Below, one piece after another: positions 34,305-44,006 of a stretch of DNA of 64,000 nucleotides. The position numbers were made by a program, and so were the translations under genes. The notes under the pieces are model-generated. The model made no database searches. It was not told where the DNA came from and saw nothing but the letters and a program-made list of their open reading frames with translations. Location: positions 1 through 64,000 of the forward strand of contig JASGDY010000005.1 of assembly GCA_047606825.1 (NCBI GenBank), written 5' to 3'. Each line of letters begins with the position of its first letter. Within the stretch, counting starts at the first letter, position 1. This stretch comes from Rhizosphaericola sp047606825 (GTDB lineage: Bacteria; Bacteroidota; Bacteroidia; Chitinophagales; Chitinophagaceae).

Positions 34305-35753
34305 ATGCCAGGAACAGATATCAACGATGTGATGCAGCGTGCCAAAGCCGCGTTTGGCATTTACAGGAAAAAGAGTGGAAAAGAAAAAGCGGATTTCCTT
34401 GTCTGCATGGCGGATGCGATAGAAGGCCAACGCGCGGTGCTCGTGCCCTTGGCGATGGAAGAAAGCCATCTCCCCGAGGCAAGGTTGCAGGGCGAACTGT
34501 CCCGCACGACTGGACAATTGAAATTGTTTGCCGCATTGTTGCGCGAAGGCAGTTGGGTCGAGGCTTCCGTCGATTATGGCAATCCGGAACGCAAGCCGTT
34601 GCCCAAGGCGGACATCCGCAAAATGTTGCAGCCAGTTGGGCCAGTCGTGGTGTTTGGCGCGAGTAATTTTCCGTTTGCGTTTTCCACGGCGGGTGGCGAT
34701 TCGGCGAGCGTGTTGGCTTCCGGTTCGACCTTGGTGGTGAAAGGCCATCCGGCACATCCCAAAACTTCGCAGGCCATGTTTGCGGCTATGCAAGATGCTG
34801 TCGTTAAAAGTGGGATGCCCGCAGACACCGTGCAGCACGTTGCCGATGCTTCTTTTGTGGTGGGACAGGCACTGGTGCAGCATCCGCTGACCGCCGGCGT
34901 TGGTTTTACGGGTTCTTACAGAGGTGGCAGGGCATTGATGGACTATGCCGCCAGCCGCAGAAACCCCATTCCTGTTTTTGCGGAAATGGGTAGCGTCAAC
35001 CCTGTCGTGTTGTATCCCGAAATCCTTTCGCAAAAAGCGGAAGCCATTGCACGCCAATATGCGGGTTCCATTACCGTGGGCATGGGACAATTCTGTACCA
35101 ATCCTGGATTGATATTGGGTATCAAAAGCGCAGACCTCGACACATTTGTCAACGAACTGGGCGCTGCAGTTCAGTCCGTTCTTCCTTTGCCGATGTTGCA
35201 TCAAGGCATACACGATAGTTATGTCCAATCTTTGGACAATATTTTAGATAAAAATCAGGTATCCGTCATCGGAAAATCCGAAACCAAACCGAATGGTATT
35301 GAGGCTTATCCGACGGTCGTCAAGACAAGCTCTTCCGCATTTTTGGAAAACAAATATTTGCAGGAAGAAGTGTTCGGGCCCTATTCCATTGTTGTTGAGT
35401 GTGTGGACAAAGACGATTTGAAAAAAGTTTTGTCCAACCTCGAAGGACAGCTTACGTCCACCATTATGGGAACGGAAAACGACATGGCAGACCATGCTGA
35501 TGTCATCGACCTACAAATCGCATTGGCCGGACGTATATTGGTCAACGATGTGCCGACCGGCGTGGAAGTCTGCCATAGCATGGTGCACGGCGGCCCCTAT
35601 CCGGCAACGTCCGACGGTCGTTTTACCTCCGTCGGAACGACAGCTATCAAACGTTGGGTACGTCCCGTTTGCTACCAAGGTTTTCCACAACAGTTTTTGC
35701 CGGAAGAACTTAAGGACGGCAATCCGTTGCAGATAAAAAGAATTGAAAGTTGA
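34305..35753 (+). CDS. 2-oxoglutarate semialdehyde (2,5-dioxovalerate) dehydrogenase
   Basis: This 482-residue aldehyde dehydrogenase oxidises 2-oxoglutarate semialdehyde to 2-oxoglutarate, the last step of hydroxyproline breakdown. Visible motifs are the NAD(P) site VVVFGASNFPFAFSTAGGD (near 111), VGFTGSYRGGRALM (near 198), the general-base glutamate in FAEMGSVNPV (near 228) and the catalytic cysteine in MGQFCTNPG (near 265). The FPFAFSTAGGD form is typical of the dioxovalerate dehydrogenase branch. It lies between the deaminase and epimerase genes. Confidence 0.9.
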   Translation: MPGTDINDVMQRAKAAFGIYRKKSGKEKADFLVCMADAIEGQRAVLVPLAMEESHLPEARLQGELSRTTGQLKLFAALLREGSWVEASVDYGNPERKPLPKADIRKMLQPVGPVVVFGASNFPFAFSTAGGDSASVLASGSTLVVKGHPAHPKTSQAMFAAMQDAVVKSGMPADTVQHVADASFVVGQALVQHPLTAGVGFTGSYRGGRALMDYAASRRNPIPVFAEMGSVNPVVLYPEILSQKAEAIARQYAGSITVGMGQFCTNPGLILGIKSADLDTFVNELGAAVQSVLPLPMLHQGIHDSYVQSLDNILDKNQVSVIGKSETKPNGIEAYPTVVKTSSSAFLENKYLQEEVFGPYSIVVECVDKDDLKKVLSNLEGQLTSTIMGTENDMADHADVIDLQIALAGRILVNDVPTGVEVCHSMVHGGPYPATSDGRFTSVGTTAIKRWVRPVCYQGFPQQFLPEELKDGNPLQIKRIES

Positions 35754-35778
35754 AAATTGAAAGCTGCGCATTGTTAGA

Positions 35779-35873
35779 CCTCACCCACGCCCCCTCGCCT
35801 TTAGGAGAGGGGTGAAGCGACGCCTAAGACTTCGAGTCTCCCCTCTCACTTGGGAGAGGGGGCGCGGGTGAGG
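35779..35873. repeat. long inverted repeat, CCTCACCC family
   Basis: CCTCACCCACGCCCCCTC at 35779-35796 pairs with 35856-35873 with one mismatch. The loop holds two further GAGAGGGG-type segments. A related half-element lies at 25857-25880. It sits between the dehydrogenase and epimerase genes and could attenuate transcription. Confidence 0.75.
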
Positions 35874-35903
35874 TTTTATAGCAAAAACATAAAAACAAAA
35901 CGG

Positions 35904-36905
35904 ATGAAAAGAAACTTTTTTTGTGTGGACGCGCATACTTGCGGCAATCCGGTGCGGTTGGTTGCTGGCGGCGGTCCGCACCTCGAAGGTAAAAACATGA
36001 GCGAAAAACGCCAATACTTTCTGGACAACTATGATTGGATAAGAAAAGGGTTGATGTTTGAACCGAGAGGACACGACATGATGAGTGGAAGCATCCTGTA
36101 TGCACCGTCCGACCCGCAGAACGATGTTGGCGTTTTGTTTATAGAGACGAGCGGCTGTCTCCCAATGTGCGGTCACGGTACGATCGGAACGATAACGATT
36201 GGTATTGAGGAAGGTTTGATTGTTCCAAAAACGCCAGGTTTTGTGCGCATGGAAGCACCTGCCGGACTTGTCAACATTGAATATCGTCAGGAAGGTAACA
36301 AGGTCAAATCCGTCAAATTGACCAACGTACCGGCCTTTCTCGCTGCGACAGATTTGACGGTGGAATGTCCCGATTTGGGTGCGTTGACTTTTGATGTGTC
36401 TTACGGCGGTAATTATTATGCGATAGTGGACGTGCAGGAACATTTTCCGGGATTGGAACATTATCGTGCCGACCAACTTATCTCTTGGTCGCGCGTGATT
36501 CGCGATCGCATCAACGACCAATATACTTTTGAGCATCCCGAAGATCCGACGATTAACAGCGTGCACCATATTTTGTGGACAGGAGCGGTTTTGGACCCGA
36601 CGTCAACCGCGCGCAACGCTGTATTTTATGGCGACAAAGCGATTGACCGTAGCCCTTGCGGCACGGGCACTTCCGCACGCATCGCACAATGGTATGCCAA
36701 AGGAAAGCTGAAAAAAGGCGATCAATTTATCCATGAAAGCATCATCGGTTCCAAGTTTATCGGAACGATTGAGGAGGAAACTTCCGTCAATGGCATTGCT
36801 GCCGTGCGTCCCGGGATTGAAGGCTGGGCAAGGGTTTACGGCTACAATACGATTTCCATAGATCCGGATGACGACCCGTTTGCGTATGGGTTTTCGGTTA
36901 TTTAA
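35904..36905 (+). CDS. 4-hydroxyproline 2-epimerase (proline racemase family)
   Basis: This 333-residue protein of the proline racemase family converts trans-4-hydroxy-L-proline to cis-4-hydroxy-D-proline by two-base chemistry. Both catalytic cysteines are present: Cys89 in LPMCGHGTIG and Cys252 in DRSPCGTGTSA. The N-terminus FFCVDAHTCGNPVRLVAGG fits the family. Two cysteines distinguish epimerases and racemases from the dehydratase branch, which has Ser or Thr first. I chose MKRNFFCVD as start, as upstream codons run into a repeat. Context with the dehydrogenase and deaminase supports hydroxyproline as substrate. Confidence 0.92.
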   Translation: MKRNFFCVDAHTCGNPVRLVAGGGPHLEGKNMSEKRQYFLDNYDWIRKGLMFEPRGHDMMSGSILYAPSDPQNDVGVLFIETSGCLPMCGHGTIGTITIGIEEGLIVPKTPGFVRMEAPAGLVNIEYRQEGNKVKSVKLTNVPAFLAATDLTVECPDLGALTFDVSYGGNYYAIVDVQEHFPGLEHYRADQLISWSRVIRDRINDQYTFEHPEDPTINSVHHILWTGAVLDPTSTARNAVFYGDKAIDRSPCGTGTSARIAQWYAKGKLKKGDQFIHESIIGSKFIGTIEEETSVNGIAAVRPGIEGWARVYGYNTISIDPDDDPFAYGFSVI

Positions 36906-37135
36906 CTAATTGAGAATTGAGAATGCATCGGAGCGATGCGTTTATTATGAATCGTCAAATATGGTAAATTAAATTAAATTAAATAGAGAATAAAATGGAA
37001 CATACATATAAATAATAGAGACTTCCGCGTCATTCCCGCGGAGGTGTTCTTTTTCTGTCAGGTTACTATTTTATACCTTGCAAAATATAGTAATTCTCAA
37101 TTATTAATTATTCTCAATTAAAAAAACTAAACACT

Positions 37136-38533
37136 ATGCAGGAAAATGGATACAGGCGTACCGTCGGGCTTTTGGACGCGACGATGTTTGTCGCCGGGGC
37201 GATGATTGGTTCGGGAATATTTATCGTGAGTGCGGACATGGTGCGCAATGTCGGTTCGGCAGGTTGGCTGTTGGCATTGTGGTGCATCACGGGTGTCGTG
37301 ACGATTGTCGGTGCGTTGAGCTATGGTGAGCTGAGCAGTATGTTTCCCAAGGCAGGTGGGCAATACACGTATATCCGTGAGGCGTTTGGGCGGCGGCTTG
37401 GTTTTTTGTATGGGTGGAGTTTCTTCACGGTGATACAGACGGGCACGATAGCGGCCGTGGGCGTAGCGTTTTCCAAGTTTACGGCGTATCTTTTTCCGGT
37501 GGTGGGAGAGGACAAAGTTATCGTGCAAGCAGGATTTTTTTCTATTTCTGCGGCACAGTTGCTGTCTATTGTCTTAATTGTTTTTTTGACATTTGTCAAT
37601 ACGTTAAGCGTACATCACGGGAAGAAAATACAGACGGTCGTCACGCTCGCCAAGATTGGTTCGCTGGTAGGCCTGATTGTGTTCGGTTTTATTTTCGGTG
37701 CCAAGGCGGATATTTGGAATGCCAATTGGCAGGATGCTTTTCAGTTCAGGAAGTTGACCGAGACAGGATTTGAGAACTATATTGGTTTTGCGGCGCTGGG
37801 TGGTTTTGGCGCGGCGATGGTAGGCAGTCTGTTTAGTTCGGATTCCTGGCACAATATTGCCTTTATTGCGGGTGAGGTCAAAAAGCCGGAACGCAATATA
37901 GGATTGAGTTTGGTGTTTGGGACGGTGATTGTGACGCTTTTGTATGTATTGGTCAATGTCGTGTATCTCGCTGCGCTTCCGTTGAAGGATATTGCTTTTG
38001 CCAAAAATGACCGTATCGCTATTGACGCAAGTACGCAATTGTTTGGTACGACAGGAACGTTGATAATGGCGGTGCTGATTATGGTGTCCACGTTTGGTTG
38101 TGTCAATGGTCTGATTATTACCGGAGCGCGTGTCTATCACACAATGGCCGAAGATGGGCTGTTTTTTAAAAAAGTCGGCAAACTCAACAAAAACGGCGTA
38201 CCCGAAAACGGTCTTTGGATTCAATGTTTATGGGCATCTATCTTGTGTCTGAGTGGCCATTATGGTGATTTGTTGGACTATGTTATTTTTATCGTATTGT
38301 TGTTTTATATTTTAACTATATCTGGTATTTTTCGTTTAAGAATAAAAGCACCAGGGCTGCCGCGACCTTACAAAGCATTTGGTTATCCAGTGTTGCCGAT
38401 ACTATACATTATCGTGGCTTCGGTGATTTCCGTTTCCTTGTTTTTATATAAACCCAAATATACTTGGCCAGGCTTGATTGTTGTGCTGTTGGGACTTCCG
38501 GTTTATTCTTGGGTAAAGAATAAAAGAAAATAG
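37136..38533 (+). CDS. APC family amino acid permease
   Basis: This 465-residue permease has about 12 helices and belongs to the amino acid/polyamine/organocation superfamily. Helix 1 carries MFVAGAMIGSGIFIVSADM, with the unwound GSGIF motif that binds the amino acid backbone. FKKVGKLNKNGVPENGLWIQC and LRIKAPGLPRPYKAFGYPVLPILY are typical of the LAT-like branch. Set within the hydroxyproline genes, it is a good candidate for uptake of hydroxyproline or of small breakdown products. That substrate is inferred from position only. Confidence 0.88.
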   Translation: MQENGYRRTVGLLDATMFVAGAMIGSGIFIVSADMVRNVGSAGWLLALWCITGVVTIVGALSYGELSSMFPKAGGQYTYIREAFGRRLGFLYGWSFFTVIQTGTIAAVGVAFSKFTAYLFPVVGEDKVIVQAGFFSISAAQLLSIVLIVFLTFVNTLSVHHGKKIQTVVTLAKIGSLVGLIVFGFIFGAKADIWNANWQDAFQFRKLTETGFENYIGFAALGGFGAAMVGSLFSSDSWHNIAFIAGEVKKPERNIGLSLVFGTVIVTLLYVLVNVVYLAALPLKDIAFAKNDRIAIDASTQLFGTTGTLIMAVLIMVSTFGCVNGLIITGARVYHTMAEDGLFFKKVGKLNKNGVPENGLWIQCLWASILCLSGHYGDLLDYVIFIVLLFYILTISGIFRLRIKAPGLPRPYKAFGYPVLPILYIIVASVISVSLFLYKPKYTWPGLIVVLLGLPVYSWVKNKRK

Positions 38534-38600
38534 TTATATAAATATCGTATTGTAATAATTGTGAAATGCTGTTATAAAATGAATGGAAATGTAAATAATG

Positions 38601-38691
38601 AACACGTCCGAGCGTCATTCCCGCGTAGGCGGGAATCTCATGTATCATGTATCAGATTCCCGCCTACGCGGGAATGACGCTCGGACGTGTT
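38601..38691. repeat. perfect 38-bp inverted repeat built from dRS3-like 20-mers
   Basis: Arms 38601-38638 and 38654-38691 are exact complements around a 15-base loop. Each arm contains ATTCCCGCGTAGGCGGGAAT, itself an imperfect palindrome. It could fold into a very stable hairpin after the permease gene and may stop transcription before the GH127 gene. Confidence 0.95.
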
Positions 38692-38754
38692 TATTTGGCT
38701 TTAAGTTGCCTTCATTTGGAGGTAGAAAACATTTTGCTTTTTAATTAAATAAAA

Positions 38755-41118
38755 ATGAACAAAATATTTATAGTGACAATAGTGGGTCTGTTGCTTAGTA
38801 ATCGTATCAATGCACAGTCTTATATTCCACAGAAAAACGATGTGCGTTTTAAAATAGCACCAGCCGTTCCGTTGGGAGCTTACGCATTTGATTTGTCGCA
38901 GGTAAGTTTGTTGCCCGGTTCTCCGTTTTATCAGGCGCGGTCGATAGACTCGGGTTATTTGATGTTGCTTGACCCGAACAGACTTTTGGCACGTTTTTAT
39001 GAAAATGCGCACCTGCCGAAAAAAGGAGATGCCTATGGCGGTTGGGAAAGCGACGGGTTGTCTGGACATTCGCTGGGGCACTATCTTTCGGCTGTCAGTA
39101 TGTTGTATGCCGACACTAAAAATCCTGCGATAAAAGAACGTATTCATTATATCGTTTCTGAACTCGCAAGATGCCAAGATGCAAGAAAGACGGGCTATGT
39201 GGGTGCGATTCCAAAGGAAGACAGCCTATTTTACAAAGTGTCCGTCGGACAGATTAAGTCTGGTGGTTTTGATTTGAATGGTGGTTGGTCGCCTTGGTAC
39301 ACGGTACACAAAGTGATGGCGGGACTGGTTGATGCTTATCTGTACAGCGGCAACCAACAGGCGTTGCAGGTCGTGAAAGGGATGGCGGACTGGACACAGA
39401 AAACCATTGGAAATCTTACGGACACACAGATGCAGGAAATGCTGAAATGCGAATATGGTGGTATGAACGATGTGTTGGCAATGGTATATGCGATTACGGG
39501 CGAGAAAAAATATCTTGATTTGTCCAATCGTTTTTACGATGATTTTGTCATGCAGCCTCTTTCCGAAAGAAAGGACGCTTTGCAAAACAAGCATAGCAAT
39601 ACCAATATTCCCAAAGGTATTGGCTCCGCTACGCAATATATTTATAGTGGCAACAACAAGGACAGTATCATCGCGCAATATATGTGGCGCACGATTGTCA
39701 ACCACCACACGTATGCCAATGGTGGTAATGGCAACTATGAATATTTCGGTCCTGAAGACGAGCTGAACGACCGTCTGAGCGACGACAATACCGAAACTTG
39801 TGCGACGTATAATATGCTTAAATTGACTTCCGCCTATTATAGTTGGCATCCGAGCGCATCGTTGTTTGACTATTACGAAAAAGCATTGTACAATGGGATT
39901 TTGGCGTCGCAAAACCATGGCGATGGTATGTTCTGCTATTTTGTTCCGTTGCGCATGGGCGGCAAGAAAACCTATAGTGACCAATTCAATACTTTTACGT
40001 GTTGCGTCGGTACGGGCATGGAAAACCATACGAAATATACACAGGCTATTTATTTCCAGTCACCCGATTCCAAGGCTTTGTTTGTCAACTTGTATATTCC
40101 ATCCTCACTTGATTGGAAGGAGCAAAATGCAAATATCACGATTGAAAATTCTATTTTAGATTCCGACACAATTCATATAATTGTAAATGTGACAAGCAAA
40201 AAAGACTTTACGCTGAAACTCCGGAAACCTATATGGAGCAGTGTATACAGCGTTGTAGTCAACGGAAGGGGGCAGTCGATAAATCCCGACTCGGACGGTT
40301 ATTTAAATATTAAAAGACAATGGAAAAAAGGCGATAAAGTTGCCTTGATATTGCAAAAATCAATGCATAAGGAAAGCATTGTCGACAACGAAAAACGTAT
40401 TGCACTTTTTTACGGGCCTGTTTTGTTGGCGGGACAGTTGGGTGATACGATGCCCGACCCGGTATATGGTGTTCCGGTATTGTTGACGCGTGACGATAAT
40501 ATTTCCAACTGGGTGAAACCCTTGTCGGTAAAGGATTTGACGTTTAGGACGACCGATGTCGCGCAACCTGCGGCAGTGACTTTAAAACCATTTTACGCGA
40601 CGCAGCAAGATTATTATTCCGTGTATTTTGACCGTTTTACCAATGCGGAATGGGAACAGCGGAAAGTCGCCTATATCGCTGAAAAGAAGCGCCAGCAAGA
40701 AGTCGAGGCGCGTAGTATCGACGTGTTCCGTATCGGTGAAATGCAACCGGAGCGTGACCATTCGCTGACGACCACGGGCAACAGTTATGTCAGCGAAGCT
40801 TTTGCCAAACATGGCCGTGAAGCCAGAAGCGGCGGCTCGATTGCTTTTTCGATGAAAGTCAGTGCAGACGTTGCTAACAGCCTGTTGTTAACCTATATCG
40901 GCGGTGACAAAAAACGTGTGTTTGACATATTGGTCGATGGTCAGTTGCTGGTGACGGAAAAGCTCGGCGACGATATCAAAGGCGATAAATTTTACGATAA
41001 GGAATATAAAATTCCGCTGGAATGGACCAAAGGAAAAAACAAGATTTCCATATTGGTCAGCGCCAACCACAACACGACGGCTGGGCGGTTGTTTACGGTA
41101 AGGACGATGAAGGAGTAA
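38755..41118 (+). CDS. GH127-type beta-L-arabinofuranosidase (DUF1680), exported
   Basis: This 787-residue exported glycosidase has a signal peptide (MNKIFIVTIVGLLLSNRINA). The helical-barrel catalytic domain holds residues that match the cysteine and zinc site of GH127: Glu329 in NYEYFGPEDE, Glu347 and Cys349 in TETCATYNML, and the adjacent Cys416-Cys417 in FTCCVGTGMENH. GH127 enzymes remove beta-L-arabinofuranose, classically from hydroxyproline-linked arabino-oligosaccharides of extensins. Its position inside a hydroxyproline operon supports that substrate. A C-terminal beta domain of about 150 residues follows. Related DUF1680 families have other specificities. Confidence 0.85.
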   Translation: MNKIFIVTIVGLLLSNRINAQSYIPQKNDVRFKIAPAVPLGAYAFDLSQVSLLPGSPFYQARSIDSGYLMLLDPNRLLARFYENAHLPKKGDAYGGWESDGLSGHSLGHYLSAVSMLYADTKNPAIKERIHYIVSELARCQDARKTGYVGAIPKEDSLFYKVSVGQIKSGGFDLNGGWSPWYTVHKVMAGLVDAYLYSGNQQALQVVKGMADWTQKTIGNLTDTQMQEMLKCEYGGMNDVLAMVYAITGEKKYLDLSNRFYDDFVMQPLSERKDALQNKHSNTNIPKGIGSATQYIYSGNNKDSIIAQYMWRTIVNHHTYANGGNGNYEYFGPEDELNDRLSDDNTETCATYNMLKLTSAYYSWHPSASLFDYYEKALYNGILASQNHGDGMFCYFVPLRMGGKKTYSDQFNTFTCCVGTGMENHTKYTQAIYFQSPDSKALFVNLYIPSSLDWKEQNANITIENSILDSDTIHIIVNVTSKKDFTLKLRKPIWSSVYSVVVNGRGQSINPDSDGYLNIKRQWKKGDKVALILQKSMHKESIVDNEKRIALFYGPVLLAGQLGDTMPDPVYGVPVLLTRDDNISNWVKPLSVKDLTFRTTDVAQPAAVTLKPFYATQQDYYSVYFDRFTNAEWEQRKVAYIAEKKRQQEVEARSIDVFRIGEMQPERDHSLTTTGNSYVSEAFAKHGREARSGGSIAFSMKVSADVANSLLLTYIGGDKKRVFDILVDGQLLVTEKLGDDIKGDKFYDKEYKIPLEWTKGKNKISILVSANHNTTAGRLFTVRTMKE

Positions 41119-41247
41119 TTTGATGATTCGGCGATTTGATAATTTGACAATTTAATTTGATGATTTGATGATTTGCAGATTTGAAAATCATTATATACTA
41201 TATGCTTGATAAAAACGTGGAATGCAGAATGTGAAGACCTTACCGTC

Positions 41248-41304
41248 ATTCCTGGGTAGGCAGGAATCTTTAAATCTACTTCACATTCCCGCCTACGCGG
41301 CAAT
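41248..41304. repeat. inverted pair of dRS3-like 20-mers
   Basis: ATTCCTGGGTAGGCAGGAAT at 41248-41267 and ATTCCCGCCTACGCGGCAAT at 41285-41304 are two diverged copies in opposite orientation. Both lie in the gap between the GH127 and oxidoreductase genes. Confidence 0.8.
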
Positions 41305-41377
41305 GACGTTCAAACGTTTTTATTACATACAATCACGTTTATTTCATAAATCATAATTCTAAATTCATAATTCATAA

Positions 41378-42634
41378 ATGGCTAAAGTTGTCATCATCGG
41401 CGGAGGTATAGTGGGGCTTGCTTCCGCCAAGTATTTGGTAGATTCCGGATGGGCAGTGACGGTAGTGGACAAAGATGATTTTTTGGACAATTGTTCCTAC
41501 GGGAACGCAGGATTTGTATGCCCGAGCCACTATATACAGTTGGCGACGCCCGGCGTGGTGAGGCAAGGGATTAAGTGGATGTTTAACTCTACCAGTCCTT
41601 TTTATATACAGCCACGTCTCAACAAGGATTTAATCCAATGGGGACTGGCATTTCTGAAAAGTGCGAAAAATGAAAACATCGAAAAACACGGCGTCCCGTT
41701 GCGTGATATTGGATTGCTCGCCAAACATGAATATGAAAAAGTTTGGCAACAGGATTTCGATTTTGCCTACGATGATAAAGGCATGATTGAAATCTTTAAA
41801 ACCGAAGCCGCCAGACACGAATGTGCGGAAGTCGTGGCGTTTGGGCAGCGTCTGGGTTTGGATGTGGTGTTGGAAGACAAGGCTGGTCTCGACAAGTTGG
41901 AAACCAACACGACCATCGATGCGATTGGCGCGATACATTACCGTTGCGACGGTCATCTCTATCCGCAGAAACTGATGGCCAACTTACTGGAATACCTTAA
42001 AAACAAAGGCGTTCAACTGCTTTCACATCATGAAGTGACGGGCTTCCAGACCGAAGGTTCGGATATTGTCGGCGTGGAAACGGCATCGGCCGTAATCTTA
42101 GCCGATGCGTTTGTATTGGCGGCGGGTTCCTGGTCGGGAAAGTTTGCCAACGATTTACAGTTGAAAATGCCGTTGGTCGGTGGTCGCGGCTATTCCATCA
42201 CCTTACCCGTCGAAAACCAAGAAATGAATATCCAACATCCAGGTATATTGGTAGAAGGGCGTTGTGCTTTTACGCCGATGGATGGCGACAAGATTCGTTT
42301 TGGTGGCACGATGGAAATTACATCCACCGATACCCCGCCGCGGCTCAATAGGGTAGAAGGAATTTTAAAAGCGGTCAACGATTTTTTCCCGAAAATAAAA
42401 ATCAACCTCGACGATGTTAAAGATAAGATTTGGTACGGGTTCCGTCCGACTTCCGGCGACGGGATGCCCTATATCGGAAGGACCAAGAAATGGAGCAACC
42501 TCGTCGTTGCCACAGGACATTCACAACTGGGCATCAGCCTTGGTTCGGCGACTGGTTTGCTGGTCAAGGAATTGTTACAAAACGAACCGACGAGCGTTGA
42601 TATCAGCGCTTTTGGCGTGGAACGTTTTGCGTGA
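41378..42634 (+). CDS. FAD-dependent D-amino acid dehydrogenase, probably cis-4-hydroxy-D-proline dehydrogenase
   Basis: This 418-residue DAO-superfamily flavoprotein has the N-terminal dinucleotide motif VVIIGGGIVGLASAKYL and the C-terminal FAD segment WYGFRPTSGDGMPYIGRTKKW, followed by ATGHSQLGISLGSATGLLV. It resembles DadA-type dehydrogenases. With the epimerase, deaminase and semialdehyde dehydrogenase in the same cluster, it would oxidise cis-4-hydroxy-D-proline to pyrroline-4-hydroxy-2-carboxylate and pass electrons to the respiratory chain. The substrate is inferred from context. Confidence 0.88.
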   Translation: MAKVVIIGGGIVGLASAKYLVDSGWAVTVVDKDDFLDNCSYGNAGFVCPSHYIQLATPGVVRQGIKWMFNSTSPFYIQPRLNKDLIQWGLAFLKSAKNENIEKHGVPLRDIGLLAKHEYEKVWQQDFDFAYDDKGMIEIFKTEAARHECAEVVAFGQRLGLDVVLEDKAGLDKLETNTTIDAIGAIHYRCDGHLYPQKLMANLLEYLKNKGVQLLSHHEVTGFQTEGSDIVGVETASAVILADAFVLAAGSWSGKFANDLQLKMPLVGGRGYSITLPVENQEMNIQHPGILVEGRCAFTPMDGDKIRFGGTMEITSTDTPPRLNRVEGILKAVNDFFPKIKINLDDVKDKIWYGFRPTSGDGMPYIGRTKKWSNLVVATGHSQLGISLGSATGLLVKELLQNEPTSVDISAFGVERFA

Positions 42635-42764
42635 TTTGGGTTTTTATGCTTTCCTTTCCACTCAGTCCTCTATGGAGATTATGTGGGAAGGAAAAAAACG
42701 GTATGTATAAACGGCAACCGTTATTGGCTCAATACCCTTGTATGCCTTGGACAGTATAATAAAA

Positions 42765-43139
42765 CTATGAAAGTACAAATGTGCCTTTTCCTCCACTCAC
42801 GATTTTGTTTCCCCATTCTGTAATGGCATCCAAAACAGGAATAAAACTTTTGCCGAAATCGGTGAGGTTGTAAACAACTTTAACAGGCGGTTTCTTGCCA
42901 TAGACTCTTCTCGACACTAAACCGTCTTTTTCCAATTGCTTTAGCTGCAAACTAAGCGTCATTTCGGTAACGGACGGCATTTCTTTGCGTAGTTCACTAT
43001 ACCTTTTCGCTGCGTCTTTTAAATGATAAAGGATAACTGTTTTCCATTTTCCTCCCACCAAATCCATTGCGAGGCTTACCGTGCAAGGATAAGTTTTGCC
43101 ATTTATTTGCACGTGGTCGCCAATACATTCCATTTTCAT
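42765..43139 (-). CDS. HxlR family transcriptional regulator
   Basis: This 124-residue winged-helix regulator has CTVSLAMDLVGGKWKTVILYHLKDAAKRYSEL, the diagnostic HxlR start, followed by the recognition helix MPSVTEMTLSLQLKQLEKDGLVSRRVY. HxlR proteins often respond to electrophiles or quinones through a conserved cysteine, here Cys18 in YPCTVSLAM. The gene diverges from the quinone reductase gene at 43239, so it most likely controls that gene and itself from the 99-bp shared region. Confidence 0.93.
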   Translation of the reverse strand: MKMECIGDHVQINGKTYPCTVSLAMDLVGGKWKTVILYHLKDAAKRYSELRKEMPSVTEMTLSLQLKQLEKDGLVSRRVYGKKPPVKVVYNLTDFGKSFIPVLDAITEWGNKIVSGGKGTFVLS

Positions 43140-43238
43140 TCTTGTATTTTTTTGACCTATCTATTCGGATAGTTATTGCAAATGTAGTATGCTCTAAATA
43201 GTTTTGCAACTCAAATTTTTATAGCATTAAAAAAGACA

Positions 43239-43886
43239 ATGAAAGTACTAATCGTATTGGCTCACCCTGAATCCAAAAGTTTTAATGCCGCAATGTATCA
43301 GTCTGCAATAAAAACATTGGAAGCGGGTGGGCATGAAGTAAAAACATCGGACTTGTACCGTATGAATTTTAATCCTGTCTCTGATAGACATAATTTTACA
43401 AACGTAAAAAACACAGCTTATTTCAACCAGCAAAACGAAGAACTTTTTGCATACGAGAACAATACATTCTCAAGTGATATATGTGTGGAACAGGACAAAG
43501 TATATTGGTGCGATTTGATGATATGGCAGTTTCCGTTGTGGTGGTTTTCGTTTCCCGCTATATTAAAAGGTTGGGTGGACAGGGTTTTCGCAATGGGAAA
43601 GTTTTACAACAATGGGCAGATATACGAAGCGGGATTGATGAAAGGTAAGAAAGCATTACTTTCTTTGACAACGGGCGGCCCGGAAAAGAATTATATCCGA
43701 GAACGATATGGCAGCATTGGTGAAATACTGCATCCAATTCAAAAAGGTATTCTTGAATTTGTTGGCTTTTCTGTCCTGCATGCTGAGGTTAATTTCTCTA
43801 TTGAGCGCACAACAGATATGGAACGGCAGGCTATGTTGGAACAATGGAGTAATCGCTTGAAAAATATTTTTGAGGAAGCGAACTAA
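43239..43886 (+). CDS. NAD(P)H quinone oxidoreductase (NQO1/MdaB family)
   Basis: This 215-residue flavodoxin-like enzyme reduces quinones or electrophiles by two electrons. It starts MKVLIVLAHPESKSFNAAMYQ, the family's FMN/FAD phosphate-binding strand and loop. FPLWWFSFPAILKGWVDRVFAMGKFY near 92-117 and LLSLTTGGPEKNYI near 138 are the other typical segments. The divergent HxlR gene is probably its regulator. It is full length with no damage. Confidence 0.92.
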   Translation: MKVLIVLAHPESKSFNAAMYQSAIKTLEAGGHEVKTSDLYRMNFNPVSDRHNFTNVKNTAYFNQQNEELFAYENNTFSSDICVEQDKVYWCDLMIWQFPLWWFSFPAILKGWVDRVFAMGKFYNNGQIYEAGLMKGKKALLSLTTGGPEKNYIRERYGSIGEILHPIQKGILEFVGFSVLHAEVNFSIERTTDMERQAMLEQWSNRLKNIFEEAN

Positions 43887-44006
43887 TAGGAATGTGTCGC
43901 TACGAAATGTCTTTGATTTATTTTCATCATTTGTTTTTCGAGGAGGTCTTTGCCGTAAGGAATGTATAAAAACCATCTATCGGCCGGTGGAGAGACCGAC
44001 GGAAAT

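Noticed and set aside
34266..35228. Long minus-strand open frame within the aldehyde dehydrogenase gene
   Set aside because: It is a shadow of the coding strand; the plus-strand product has all ALDH motifs and the shadow has none.
35781..36569. Minus-strand frame across the epimerase gene start
   Set aside because: It covers a repeat and the reverse of the epimerase, whose catalytic cysteines are clear on the plus strand.
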